DNA of 64,000 nt from Flaveria trinervia (GCA_025506515.1 CM046453.1:4992410-5056409), one strand, 5' to 3'. Counted from the stretch's first letter, positions 49,440 through 61,400 are shown. Made by a program: numbers and translations. Notes: generated by a model from the sequence alone, not told the origin.

Positions 49440-51456
49440 GTCAGGATTCACACCCCTAATATGAAGACATGCAAAATATTAAGAACATCATACGATATAT
49501 TCAGAGTTATATAAAACATTATATTCTTACAAATAAAGTATTTAAAAACTATGTATAATATCACATTTAAATTCTATTAAAGTTAGAATAATAAAGTACT
49601 AATATAACTACTCTCCATAGAAGTTCTATTTTAATACGTAACTTTTTCCTGCTTGCAGTGTTGCAATTTACTATTTACTGACTACCAATAATTTCATAAT
49701 AACTAAACATTTGTGTATTTACATCGCTGCACTCTCCGATCCGCTTGTTGTTAGCCATTGAGGTAACGCTCAGACCCCTTTTGTTTAGCTTATGAATACG
49801 CTTCAATACTTCAAATTGTTGTGAGTATTAACTTGTTTCGGGCAACCTTTGCAGACTCCACACGCCGTGGACTCTTGTCATTGCGTGTTTCCATTTCTTT
49901 ACGCCCGATCACCGATTAAACAGTTCAAGGGTTCAAATCTGATACTCCGGTAGGCTTTACATGTTAAGTGTTGCTTGAATACATATGGGATTAATAACCT
50001 CTAATCTAGCTATCAAATAGTAAAAATAAATTATTCTTTTCCCTTACTGTAGTTTTAAAAAGAAATCCAAATAGTAAGACGAAACTATTATTGTTGGTGT
50101 TGGCTATGTTACTGAATTAACAATTTATCATGTAATCAAATCGTAAAAGATATGTATATATATACACACACAAGAATAGTATGGTTGTTAAGGATATTGC
50201 AATCACATGTAGTGAAGGAGATAGAAAACTTACCTCCTACATGTTAATGCACACACTATAAACTATTAAAAATGGAAACTTGTAGCAACGAGCTTCACAA
50301 ACTATAAACCTTACTTTCTACCATTTAATTAATGCTAACTAATATGTGGAAACATCACATTAGTGGCTAAGTTAATTAGTATATAATTGACTAAGTTAAT
50401 TAGTATATTATTGACCAAGTAAATTATTGTTATTCTAGGCTAATAACAAGTGTTATTATTAATCATTGAGACCGTTATTCATCAATGGTTATGCTAAGAC
50501 GAATGATGATCAACTAAACAAGAAGTCTTTAGTTTTGTAACATAATTGTCAATGAACAAGGCACCCAAATTATGTCTGTAATTGACGTGATGAAGTTATA
50601 ATGCAGATGTTAGTACCTCTTAAGATCAACTCTCTTTTTTGTTTTGTTTTTGCTTGGGCTAAGGTACGGATTTCTGGTTTTTGTTCCATATTTGATTCCT
50701 ATTATTCTCTAGTTTTGATTCTTGTCATTCGTAGCTAGTTTGTTTTTGACGCCGTTATAAGTAGCTAGACTATCGTATAATTCTGAAACTTGTTACCCGA
50801 GCTCTCCCTATCTTGGGGGTGACCAAGACGCGTTTTTGCGGCACCAACCGTGGTGGTGAGCTGAGATTACGACGTCTCTAAAAGAGGACTCTGAATTTAT
50901 ATTGGTCGTCCAGTTATATTATTATTTACTCAGAGGCGTATGGATCGATCCTAGGTTAGTCATGTTATTTCCTGATGGACTGTTTTATACACTCCATTTA
51001 GGACTCTGGTGAATAGTTTGTATGTCTGCCCATATTTCATTTCACATTGGTTCACGGGCTAGTTACATGTGTTCCATCTGTTTAGTTATTATATGATATG
51101 ATTATTAGCTCGGGTTATGTTCTGTTGATATGATTAGTATGTATTTTAGTCTCTGTTATCATAATATCTGTTTGCTTTTGTTATCTTTTATTCTGTTCAC
51201 TAAGTGTTATGCTCAGACATGCTTTTGTTTTTGTGCACGTCAGGTCAGCAGGGTCATCTGGGAGAAAAGTGAAGAGTGGAAATCTAGATAAGAAGAATTA
51301 AATTTATTTTTGATGTAGTAAACTTTGATTGAATTTTAGACTAATGTTTTATTTTTTGGAGTTTAGACTTTAACAACTATTAATTATGGAATTGTGTTTT
51401 GGACTTTTGATTACTATGATAGTGATACGTCAGTCTTGTCGGGTTGGAGTGTTACA
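49440..51456 (+). repeat. possible remnant of a Gypsy-type LTR ending at 51456
   Basis: The stretch ends GGGTTGGAGTGTTACA, much like the GGTTGGGGTGTGACA end of the Tekay LTR. It is preceded by a GCTCA...CATGC...CACGTCAGG order reminiscent of the same LTR class. A left end and a target duplication could not be found, so start and identity are uncertain. No gene was recognised in this span. Confidence 0.3.
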
Positions 51457-51999
51457 GCTTTTATAAGGCTTTTGTTGATTAAATAATAGTTTTTAATTGA
51501 ACAGATTTAAATATAGTTTGAACTTTTAGATAAAACTCATGCAAATTAAAAAATCGTTTACAAATAAATGGAAAATATATGTTTTGATATAGTTTACTAG
51601 GTTATTGATAGACGGATGATTTACACATCCTAATCATGTTTAAATATAAATTTTTAGGCATTAATCTATACTTACATACTTAGATTTTAAAGGTTTTAAG
51701 AATCCATGAGTTAAAACGGTAAATTAGTATTCAAAATACAATTTGCTTTTATATATTATATTAGCAACAAAATAAATTAGAAAGTTCATAACAATAAATG
51801 AAAGAAAGAGTTAAAATTTTCATTGGCTTGCATCACATGAAACAATTGATAATTACTTGGGGCATAATAATAATAATCAGATAATATGTTTGATGAATGT
51901 GTGGACTCGAATATATTAAGCTCAAGTTTTTAAACTTACTGTGAACTCGTGAGGTCTGAACTATATATGCTAAATAGATTGTAACTAGTATTAAGTCTT

Positions 52000-52440
52000 T
52001 GTGTTGTGGTGGGGACATAATCATGTCAAGTAGCAAACATGTCATACTATCGTTAGTAACCATCAACATCCGGAAACTCGTATTAAAAGAAAATAAAAAT
52101 GAAAAAATATAAAACTGAACAAACATAAAAACGTTAAACCATACACGTGAAACATAAAACATTAAAAAAATAACTAAGTTGATCTAATACTCGTTCGTTG
52201 TGATAGACTGTTAAATGGGAAAAATAAGTGTAAACCTAAAATTACGCGTGCACATTATAGTATGTTAACTCGTAAATTTTATGCCGAAACGTAAAACGAA
52301 AAACTTTGTATAAGGGTAAAGTGGAAAGTGAAAATTCATAGGGTTAAATTGTAAAAAATATAAAAATATTGGGTTAAAAGTAAAAATAAATTAAAAATTA
52401 AAATATTTAAAAGTAGGTACAACCCAGTAAACTTAATGTA
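52000..52440. repeat. old dispersed repeat, copy A
   Basis: The stretch shares an ordered set of motifs (CATGTCAT, AACTCGTATTAAAA, GTAAAACATTAA, TAACTCGTAAA, AAAATATTGGGTTAAAAGTA-like) with 56925-57320. Similarity is partial, so both are old copies of an unnamed repeat. Confidence 0.55.
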
Positions 52441-53260
52441 CAACCATTAATGCACACAAAACTTAATAATTAGTATATTATAAATTAGTTTGACTTATGG
52501 GCTCGATTGATTTTATGATTCATAACTTGCAGCCCAATGAATCCATGGCCACAAAAGTTTTGTAGCTAAGTTCGTTTACGCTTGAGCTCGTTTGTTTGTA
52601 TTGTTATTTACAAAGCTCGGGTTTGGTTCATTAGAAAATTTTCAGGCCCGAATGAGCATTTTCCAAACGCTAATTTTTCGAGCTAAGGTTGAGGTCAGCG
52701 ATAAGCGACTGATAACAGTATTGTTTAGTGTGTCATTTGGTATAAACTAAAAGTGTTCCCCACGCGCGTTACGCAAGAAACACATTATAAAAGTCGTCAC
52801 ACTCTAACTTATGACACCACCCAACTCAACTTCTAATTATGATCTCAATTCTTTCAAGTGAATCCTAATTTAATGAGATTTTCACTGTCATCCGGAAGTA
52901 GATAAAACATGTAACTTGAAGCAGTATTAACAATTTCTTTAGTGCTTCCATTGCAGGCTTACACATTTTTATAAGTAACAATAATTAGCACATGCTAGAA
53001 TTCAACCAACATCATTTTATATTGTACAATTTTTAAGACTTGTGGATCGTAGAATACTCAAGTTGTTAATTAAGCCTACATGTAATAAGGTACAAATTTG
53101 TTTATGTAACTTGAATATCGAGAATTAGAGTAACTTAAATGAATTTTTTTTTTTGAAACTCACTTTCTTTACCATGTAAATTTTCAGTTGGTAGCATAAT
53201 ATATGCCTTTATGCAATCAAATAGTCAAATACCCATTGTGGTTGTATATGGGGTGTCAGT
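52441..53260. other. intergenic sequence, no gene seen
   Basis: AT-rich. It contains GCTCG/CGAGC-type motifs (52560-52690) and a CCCCACGCGCGTTACGC block (52757-52773) that may be a decayed Helitron end. Nothing codes for a recognisable protein. Confidence 0.45.
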
Positions 53261-53432
53261 CGGATCGGATAACGGATTATTCGGATCGGATTAACCGGAT
53301 TTGAAATTTCAGGAACCTATCCGAAATCCGATCCGATCCGAATAAGGATTTTTCTATCCGATCCGAATCTATCCGAATTCAATTCGGATCGGATTCGGAT
53401 ATATCCGAATAATCCGAATTTATCCGAATAAA
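53261..53432. repeat. ATCCGAAT/ATTCGGAT self-complementary repeat array
   Basis: Variants of CGGATCGGAT and ATCCGAAT follow each other for about 170 bp. They appear first as CGGAT on this strand and then as ATCCG, so the array can pair with itself. Confidence 0.9.
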
Positions 53433-53935
53433 CCAAATAAATTTTTTTTCTATTTTTTGTTTTTTGTTTTTTTGCTAATTTTTTATTTTTTATATTTTAT
53501 AAGTCGGAAATAACAATAAAAGATATAAAACTAGAAAAACTTGACTTGTACGCAAATTCAAAATTAAAACATAATAGATAATTGTATGAAACCCGAAAAT
53601 TAGAATCTCTAATTAAAACAACGACTGATTATTGTATAATTATTTAAGATTATTACTAGAATGTGTAAATATTCTTGTGTATTGATTTGTACACATGTTA
53701 TCACTATATTTCTCCTCACCAATTTTTCCAGCTTCTTTCTTCTATTTAATAATGACATTAATTACTAATTATATTATTTAATTATTTTAGATTAAAATAT
53801 TTTTTTAATAAATTAATAAAATAATCTTTTTACTAATATTATTTCTAAGAAAATATTTTCATAAAATTAGAATTTTTTTAATATAGAATATCTATTTAAT
53901 TAATATATTTTTATTTTGTTTTATATTTTTAATTC

Positions 53936-53962
53936 ACCCGTGTATGGGTTTATTAAAACTAG
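53936..53962 (+). mobile_element. Helitron-like 3' terminus (+)
   Basis: The hairpin ACCC-GTGTAT-GGGT is followed 9 nt later by CTAG and then T. This fits a Helitron 3' end. The body would extend to the left; its 5' end was not located. Confidence 0.5.
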
Positions 53963-54163
53963 TTTTTAATATATTGGTAATTAATTCTATACTTTTGTAC
54001 CCATTTTAAAAAATGGGCAACTATGACCCGTTCCACTTGTTTGATCCATTGTCTCTAGTCACCTTTTCTTTTCTTTCTTTATTTTTATTTCTATGCGACC
54101 CATGATAATGCACTGCCTGAGTTAACAAACAAATATGGGTAACAAATGCACACTATGTGAGTA

Positions 54164-54371
54164 TAGTGACGGAGCTTGAATTATTTCGTAGAGAAGGTGG
54201 GAGCGGGGGTGAAATTAATTTTTATTAAAGGGGGCGAACTCGATTTTTATAAAAAAATTACACTACCGGGCTAAAAATTTACACTTTCAGGCTAAATTTT
54301 AACACTACGGACGAAAAAATAAAGGGGCGGCGCCCCCTCCACCCCCCGGCCCCTATGATGCTCCGCCCCTG
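54164..54371 (+). mobile_element. complete 208-bp hAT-type MITE (GGCGGAGC family)
   Basis: The left end TAGTGACGGAGC and right end GCTCCGCCCCTG are inverted repeats of each other apart from a few changes. An 8-bp target duplication TGTGAGTA/TGTGAGTG flanks it at 54156-54163 and 54372-54379, as expected for hAT transposition. The inside is non-coding, with repeated TACACT motifs and a G-rich end. It is related to the truncated copy in the kinase intron. Confidence 0.75.
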
Positions 54372-54565
54372 TGTGAGTGAGAGTTAAGGATCACATACCA
54401 AGACTTATTGTCTTTTGGATACAACGGACTTATTGTCTTTCGAGAGTTGAGGATGGAGGCGGTGGTGTTAATGAGGAGGGAGGTCATAGCTCAAGTTTAA
54501 AAGTGGTACTATTTTTTACGAGGGTAGTAAAATCACTGTTTATTTCACATGTTCATTAATAACAA

Positions 54566-54599
54566 CTAGTTTTTTCACCCGGCCGCGCAATGCGTCGGC
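54566..54599 (-). mobile_element. Helitron-like 3' terminus (-)
   Basis: Read on the minus strand, the hairpin GCCGACGCATTGCGCGGC is followed 12 nt later by CTAG and then T. The body would extend to the right. Candidate only. Confidence 0.5.
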
Positions 54600-55866
54600 G
54601 TTATATGTTACGTGATAAAATAATACTATAATCAACCCACTTGTTTTTACGTAGAGTAATTTGAAACTAATCTATTATGATTATTCTGATATTTTAATAC
54701 TTATTTATCTCATACAAGAGAGACTTTTTGAATTCCCATTAGAATGAGATTTTCGTAGTGACAAAACTTTTAGTGGCGTTGCATAAAATTTTCCGTTTCC
54801 AAGTATTTTTAAGAATACGTTTACTTTTATATCCAAATACTTTTGTTTGGAACTAATTATTTAAAAGTTACACATGGTTATAGTTTGATTTAAAGGCGTT
54901 ATATTCAAAAGTTCAATACGAATTCTATTCTTAAACATATATTAGATGTCACAGATTCGTAAAATTAAATACAAATATTACTCGAAACCGAAATAATGAA
55001 AACATTTACGCTATTTGTACAATTAAGAGCATTCACAACCCATTCATCATCTTTATCCATATAATTACATTATAAATTACTACTTTTTCTTTATCTTTTT
55101 CTCTTTATCATTATTTTTTTTCTCTTCTTCACTCACAATCACTTAAAATATATTAAAACATTATAGGGGTTTAAACAGTGATTCTCAAAAAATATAGATT
55201 GAACAGTAAATTTCTCATATCCTTTACTCACAACCATTTATAACCATACCATATAAAATAAGAACTACGCTCACATTATTTTAAAGAACGGGTTGTGAAT
55301 GCTCTAAGCGGATTGAAATGTGAAAAATGCATCTAATGTTGAAAATTCCTAAAACTAAAATTTAAATTAATATGAATTTAAATATATAAGAGATAAAAGT
55401 CACACTCAAAAGAATGAAACACAAAATAAGAGTAGTTAATTTAATGCCAACCATAACCTTTAATTATTGAATCTGCACCATCATTTTATTAGTTTTCATT
55501 TTATATATAAAATAAAGTACAAGGGTCTAGGAGTCAAAAGTAACTTTATATGAAATTGAATTTCAGAGGCTCTAATTTCTCACGCACCATAATCCTTTGT
55601 TAATCTTTATTTTCCATTCTTTCTTTCTCTCAACAACCAGATTCTTCATTTCTAGTTGAAACAAAACATGCATATATGAAATGGAGAGCACAACACGTTC
55701 GATTTTCAAGGGTATTCAAGGGTTGGTCGAAACTTGCCTCAATTGGGCACTCGATTTGGGTGGTTAGGTGGTGGTTGCACGATGGTGATTGGGTGGTGTT
55801 CAGCGCTGCAAATCTAGAAGGGATGGGGATGGTAGTCTACGGTTTATGTGGCAGCACCATGGACCG
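54600..55866. other. intergenic sequence, no supported gene
   Basis: AT-rich DNA. A 64-codon open frame at 55676-55870 has no recognisable domain and is cut by the hAT insertion site; I do not call it a gene. The flanks of the hAT derivative (GATGGCGGG) belong to a GGTGGTTGCACGATGG-like sequence of unknown nature. Confidence 0.45.
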
Positions 55867-55877
55867 ATGATGGCGGG

Positions 55878-56567
55878 CTAAGTAGCACGGGAACGGGTAC
55901 GGGAACAATACGGCGATGAGAAACGACAAAACTTAAAAATTCTAGATACGGGGACGACATAGGTACGGCAACAAAAAAAATATAAAAATATAAAAAAATA
56001 AAAATATATAAAGAACCAGATAGGAAAATCATTAATTAATAAGAAAATAATTTTCTAGTTCCAAAAAAACCCCAAAAAAACTACATGTTTCATAGTTAAC
56101 TAATTATCAATAAGCAACTCATGTTCAAATTTCCAAGTTCCGCTGGAACCTTGCTTTTCTAATTTGGTGACGTACGCCCACAACGGAGGTTCATCTGTTG
56201 CTGATGAAGCTTGAGATGGGCCTTGTGAATCTTGTTGAGAAGTCATGGAGAATCAAAGATGAAAAAGATGGAAGAATAATGAATGAAGATGACTTACTGA
56301 TTGTTTTTATAATCGATGATAGGCTTGAAGGGTTTTAAGAATTTGATAGGTTATATAATACGTACGTGAGCATGTGAATGGTTAAACCCTAATAAACAAT
56401 AAAAGGAAAACAGAAGGGTTTAATGAAACGTCCCCAATTTACAGAAACGTCGAGAAAGCCGTCACCAAATTTATAGAAACGTTTCTCTGGCGTCTCCATG
56501 CCGTTTCCGTCCCCAATCCGTTTCGCAAGCAGATACCCCAGCTTTTTTGCCGTTCCCGTGCTTTCTA
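55878..56567 (-). mobile_element. non-autonomous hAT derivative with retained transposase start
   Basis: The ends are inverted repeats: TAAGTAGCACGGGAACGG on the left, and the reverse complement of CCGTTCCCGTGCTTTCTA on the right. A direct repeat GATGGCGGG (55869-55877 and 56568-56576) flanks the element; hAT elements make 8-bp duplications and the ninth base may be chance. The right end is the promoter side, because a BED-finger-type reading frame begins about 320 bp inside it on the minus strand. Most of the transposase gene is missing, so the element is an internal deletion derivative of about 690 bp. Confidence 0.68.
56100..56246 (-). pseudogene. N-terminal fragment of a hAT transposase (BED zinc-finger start)
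   Basis: It is a 48-residue reading frame starting MTSQQDSQGPSQASS. It contains PLWAYVTKLEKQGSSGTWKF, which matches the usual start of the BED finger in hAT transposases. The zinc-binding Cys/His residues that should follow are absent and a stop comes soon after. It is a remnant of the parent transposon gene. Confidence 0.62.
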
Positions 56568-56879
56568 GATGGCGGGTACTGGTTTCAGAGGTGTGGATGA
56601 CGGTCTTTAGTTTCTGTGACAGGAGATAGCCAGAGGCCGGGTAGGATGGCGGTACTGTGTTGCTTCGACGGGAGATGGGTCGGCAGTGCGGTTGTCGTTG
56701 TCCTTACCAACGACTGCTTAAGGGAGTTTTAGTTTTGGGTTGTTTCAAGATGTACACCACAGGTTGTACACCATTGCATAAGAGACTTGTAAGATAAAGG
56801 AGGGGTAATGTGCAAATCATAAAAACTATTGTGGTTAAAACATAAACATTAAAACTTTACTGTTCCTTTCAGTTGGTTT

Positions 56880-57320
56880 TTAAATATTATGTAATTAGAA
56901 TTAAGCCTCGCATGTTGCGACGGTACGTAAAACCATGCCAAATAGCATAATTTCATGTCATCATCAGTGACCACCAAAACCTGAAAACTCGTATTAAAAA
57001 ATAAATATAAAAAATAAAACTCAACAGAAAGTAGACGTAAAAACATTGAATCTCGCACATGAAATGTAAAACATTAATAATAACACTGTCCATTTAACAC
57101 GTGTTGTAACGGGCCGTTAAACGGAAAAGAAATAGACGTAAAAACATTGAACCACACACGCACGTTGCGGAGTGTTAATTCGTAAAATTTAAACTGAAAT
57201 GTAAAACAAAAAAAATTGTAAAAGATGAAAGTATAGGGAACCAAGAGTAAAATAAAAATTTATATGAGTTAAGTTGTAAAAAATGTTGGGATTAAAAGTA
57301 AGAAAAGAAAACAAAACAAA
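56880..57320. repeat. old dispersed repeat, copy B
   Basis: It is collinear with copy A at 52000-52440 with many substitutions and small indels. It ends just left of the Helitron-like terminus at 57347. Confidence 0.55.
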
Positions 57321-57346
57321 AGTAGGAAAACTTAATTAATGTTCTA

Positions 57347-57375
57347 CTAGGCTATTTGCTCGTGTGTTACACGAG
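57347..57375 (-). mobile_element. Helitron-like 3' terminus (-)
   Basis: On the minus strand the 7-bp-stem hairpin CTCGTGT-AAC-ACACGAG is followed 8 nt later by CTAG and then T. Of the four candidates this has the cleanest hairpin. The body would extend to the right. Confidence 0.55.
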
Positions 57376-58519
57376 GTTGTATAATAAAATTTCATAACTC
57401 CGTAATTACAATAGTTATTTCATAGGTTGAACTATTATACCCGTTGCAACCTAGGTCTTTTAATATAATAAAAAACATAGAAAATTGACAACCCAAGAAA
57501 ATCAATTAAGTAGAAATGAAATTAACAAATATAAACGAACATTATTTATACCAGTTAGTATCTAGGAGTCACGGCAAAATAAATCTTATAATAATAAAGA
57601 CATTCAAACTAAACATACCAAAGTCTTAAGGAGCTTAAATTAAGTCTTTGACAAGTACTATTGTATTTGTGAAGTAAAGATACACATATGAACAACTAAA
57701 ACTACACTAACTTTGACAATAGTTAAGTTTATATTTTATTTTAAGTTTCATTTTGGCACATACATTCGCATAAATATATAAATGTCATTGTTGCAAAAGA
57801 TGACCTTGCAAAATAAGCATCATTCTATTTGATTTTAAATGACATTTACAAACAATTACATGAAACTAATTAACTTAATGAAAGGTGATGATCCAAACAC
57901 GTTACCGCCACTATGACCAAAGAAAACAGTGTCCTCAATCGCACTTAAAACAATTCAAAACCGGAATTAAACCCAGGCTCAAATTTTAAACCAAACACCA
58001 TCTAAGCAAGTCACAATAATAAAATATGACAAAAAAATATTCTGTTAACAACATACCAAAATGACAATAAACAAAAAAAGTATCAATCACGGGTTGCCAA
58101 GCAAACAAACACTGTTCGTTGATTTGTTTTTAAACATGTAGCGGAACTAGGAATGTTCTACAGCGCTACGCTACCTCGCAATGCGTGGTTCCTATTTCAT
58201 TTGTATTTTAAGCACGTTATAGATAAAAAAAAACTCCTCAATTCTGACAGTTATATACATGCCGGCTTAATTACAAAAGATTTGGTTTTCGTTATAGATA
58301 CAAACTAGCGTGATTGCATAATATTTTTCAATCATATTTCACCAAAAGTTTTATCTTTGCGAATTGAGTCAATTTAAAACTATTATGCCAATTTCACCAA
58401 AAATGTGTTACCATAATCATCCCTAGCATTGTAATACAACTTCTCTATTTTATTTTTCCAACATTAATTAAAGTAATTTTAATTACGAACAAAAAGTGTT
58501 AGGGACTGTTTAATTACAT
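57376..58519. other. AT-rich intergenic sequence, possibly Helitron body
   Basis: No coding region, RNA gene or clear repeat unit was found. If the terminus at 57347 is real, at least part of this belongs to a non-autonomous Helitron. Confidence 0.4.
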
Positions 58520-58545
58520 TGACTCAGTAAGATCTTATTGAGTCA
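58520..58545. repeat. near-perfect 26-bp palindrome with TGACTCA arms
   Basis: TGACTCA...TGAGTCA arms surround AAGATCTT, with one mismatched pair. It lies in a stretch starting GGGACTGTTTAATTA that may be a decayed MITE. TGACTCA is also a bZIP-type binding core, but nothing links it to a gene here. Confidence 0.7.
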
Positions 58546-59950
58546 GAAGTTAATCTAGTTACAAGTTCTGACTGGATATGCATCTGATTGAAACTTTGTT
58601 GTTTGATTCAGTATCTGACTAGAACCAAATCGATTCAGTATCTAAGTAACAAAACTCACCGGAGTCACACCACTAGTTGGAACCACCACACCACCACTGT
58701 CACCGTACAAATCCGACCACACCACAAAACCGACTGAGTCGAAGCCGAAGCCAAAGGCGGTGCAGGTCTGCGGGTCGGGAGGGAACCATCACACCACACC
58801 GTTCGCCGCTGGGGTCGCGAGGCCGAAGCTGAAGGTGAAGGTGGTGCCCAGTCAGCAATGGAGACCTGATCAACTAGCCTTGAAACCGAAATCAAACGGG
58901 CTGACCCGCTGATCGAGTCAGCCGGTCAACCGAAAACAAATAGCTCCTTAGTCCTTTTACCTTGTAGTGAAACCCTTATAGCCCTGCTTCAAGTTACCTG
59001 TGCTACTGTGTTTTATTATTGATACTTGCTTTATTGTTCCTTACAACTCATTTCATCCCATATTACCCCAAAGCAAGGTTAAAATAAGAATAAATCAGGA
59101 ATAAAAATGCACACTAATTCTCCAACGATTTAAAATTACATTTTTAAGAATGGAGATTAATAACCGATGCCAGTTTGAAATCACGAACATATATAATAAC
59201 TTGTATAACTTTGAGCTACTTGTTGATCGTTAGCATGAACCCAACTTTGAACTATTTGATTTTCCTCGTTTATTTAAAACAAAAATTACAATGAAATTTC
59301 AACGTTGCGGCAACTACAACATGCGTACTCATGAAAAGGTCAGACATGACAAATAGATGTGATTTTTATAAAAAAACATCTCAAAGTAACAAAGAGGCGC
59401 TAAAGAAACACAAAGTTACCCAAATAACCATTTACCTATGTAACAAAATAGGATTTACAACAAAAGCAAAAACAATTAACGAAGAAACAAAGTGAAAAAG
59501 AGACCTTATTGTTTGCAGAGTCAAATAGCCACATACATTTACAAAGCAAAGACGAAACCTTACTTGTAGAATCATACCGCAAGTTTCCAGTGCACTATAC
59601 ACATACAAATAACAAACATCATTAATCAAAAATTAGTTATGGATCGAACACATTATAAGCATCATTTATGTTCTTCATATGGATTTAATAATTACAAACC
59701 CTTAAATAAATACACTGTTCATTTTGTATAGTACAATAGTAACAATCCAATTCGTTTGATTGTGGCTTTTTTTAAAGTAAAAACTTCAAATAATAGTAAG
59801 CAAGTTTTAACAGTGTTATAATTAAGTCACTTTTAGTTTGTTCTAATCAGGTAACTACAGTTTTAAAAATGTTTCATTTGGGTTAGTAATACTTTTATTT
59901 GTTTCAATTAGGTTATTAAAGTTTTACGAGTGTTATAATTATTAGATAAT
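58546..59950. other. intergenic sequence, no gene seen
   Basis: The segment 58640-58940 is more GC-rich and leaves a 76-codon minus-strand frame without recognisable domain. The rest is AT-rich with decayed repeats. The TRIM at 59951 sits in an older repeat that contains TTCTAATCAGGTAACTA-like motifs. Confidence 0.45.
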
Positions 59951-60554
59951 ATTATTAGTATGAGCTCACGAGCCTAGTTAACTTTTAAGGTTTGCATTAT
60001 ATTTTCTATATATTGTAACCAAACATATTAATAATATTAATTCACGTTTTACCATCTTACATGGTATCATAGCCTTAGGTTTTTGTGCACCACCACAAAA
60101 ACATACAAACCCTAGCCGTCGCCACCGAGTTCAAACCCTAGACAGGAATATCAATTCACTTTCTATACCATCGCCACCCTCTCCCACCTTCATCTTCTGT
60201 TTCGTTTCTTATCTATTTTTTAGTTTATGTTTAATAAAGCTTCGTTATCAGTTGAAGATTCAAACATATTACCCATATCTATTCTCTTGGTTTGTTCGCA
60301 TCCATTATCTTGGTTTGTTTCTGGATTATGGTTTCTAATTTGCAGCGGTCACCATATTTTCTTTGTTCTTTTTATTTTTTTGTTTATCAGAGTTTTAGCC
60401 ATATCTATTTGTTCTTTTTATTTTTCGTTATCGTTTATTAGGGTTACTAGTATGAGCCCACGAGCCTAGTTAAGTTTTAAAGTTTGTATTATATTCTCTA
60501 TATATTGTAACTAAACCTATCAATAATATCAATTCATTCTTTTACTATCTTACA
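59951..60554 (+). mobile_element. TRIM (terminal-repeat retrotransposon in miniature)
   Basis: Two similar direct repeats of about 111 bp (59951-60061 and 60443-60554) share TATGAGCYCACGAGCCTAGT, TATATATTGTAACYAAAC and the end TCTTACA. The first is directly followed by TGGTATCATAGC, one base from the tRNA-iMet primer site. A 5-bp duplication ATAAT flanks the unit at 59946-59950 and 60555-60559. The 381-bp inside is non-coding and contains AAACCCTAG motifs. The LTR start lacks a clean TG, so the left edge may be off by a base or two. Confidence 0.72.
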
Positions 60555-61400
60555 ATAATCAGGTCACTCATATTTTTTTAATTGTTTAAAATAATTCATA
60601 ATTTTTTTAAAAATTCACTATTTTTATAAATATAATTAATTTTTAAAAAAGTTCAATTTTTTAAAAATCTTTTTACAACTTATATATAACCTAATTAAAA
60701 CAATCTTGAAACTTTAGTGATCAGATTAGGACAAAAATTTTATGAATGACTTTATTGAAAAAAAAACTTTATGAGTGACATAATTAGAAAAACCGACACA
60801 ACAACCTAGCAAACTTAACTCCTAATTTTTTAGTTTTTTATGTAATTTGTTTTTTTAATTATAAATAATAAAATGTTATATTTTTGTGTTTTTAATTATA
60901 TTAATGATTACTTAATTTAATAATTAAAAAAATAATTTGGATAATTTTAGGTCGTGTCCCTGTCAATTTTAAAAGATTTGAGTAAAAGTAAGATGACACC
61001 CATTTATTGGTTAAATTGATTCGAGTAGTTTTAGTATTTTAGATGGTGTCCGTATAGCACCCTAACAATTTATATGATATAACAACCAATTTAGATCGAC
61101 TTTGTGAAGGTTATATGCCTAAAAAAGGTTTTGCTTTATTATAGTAAATTATTCTAACATGAGTAGTTGTTAAACATTTTTTAAATGTTAAGATCTTTTG
61201 TTCCAGACACATATTCTTTTCTTGTATAAATCATATCAAAATGCATAAGAAAAGAATAAAAGAATAAATTAAATGAGATCTCATAATTTTTTTTGTTATG
61301 GACACATATTCTTTCCTTGTTAAACACTTTTCAACTTCTAGTATATTTTGTTAGAATTATTCTTTTAGTTAATGTAAGACCATTCGTAGTGATTGTGTGA
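60555..61400. other. AT-rich intergenic sequence upstream of the DC1 gene
   Basis: Very AT-rich with long T and A runs. No gene is visible. A promoter for the downstream gene must lie here or just after, but no single TATA box stands out. Confidence 0.45.

Noticed and set aside
52747..52785. Fifth Helitron-like end
   Set aside because: It has a CCCCACGCGCGTTACGC hairpin-like block but lacks a clean CTAG-T end at the right distance.
55676..55870. Plus-strand open frame of 64 codons
   Set aside because: No recognisable domain; it runs into the hAT insertion site and is probably chance.
60227..60469. Open frame of 80 codons
   Set aside because: It lies inside the TRIM and its second terminal repeat and is a by-product of T-rich sequence.
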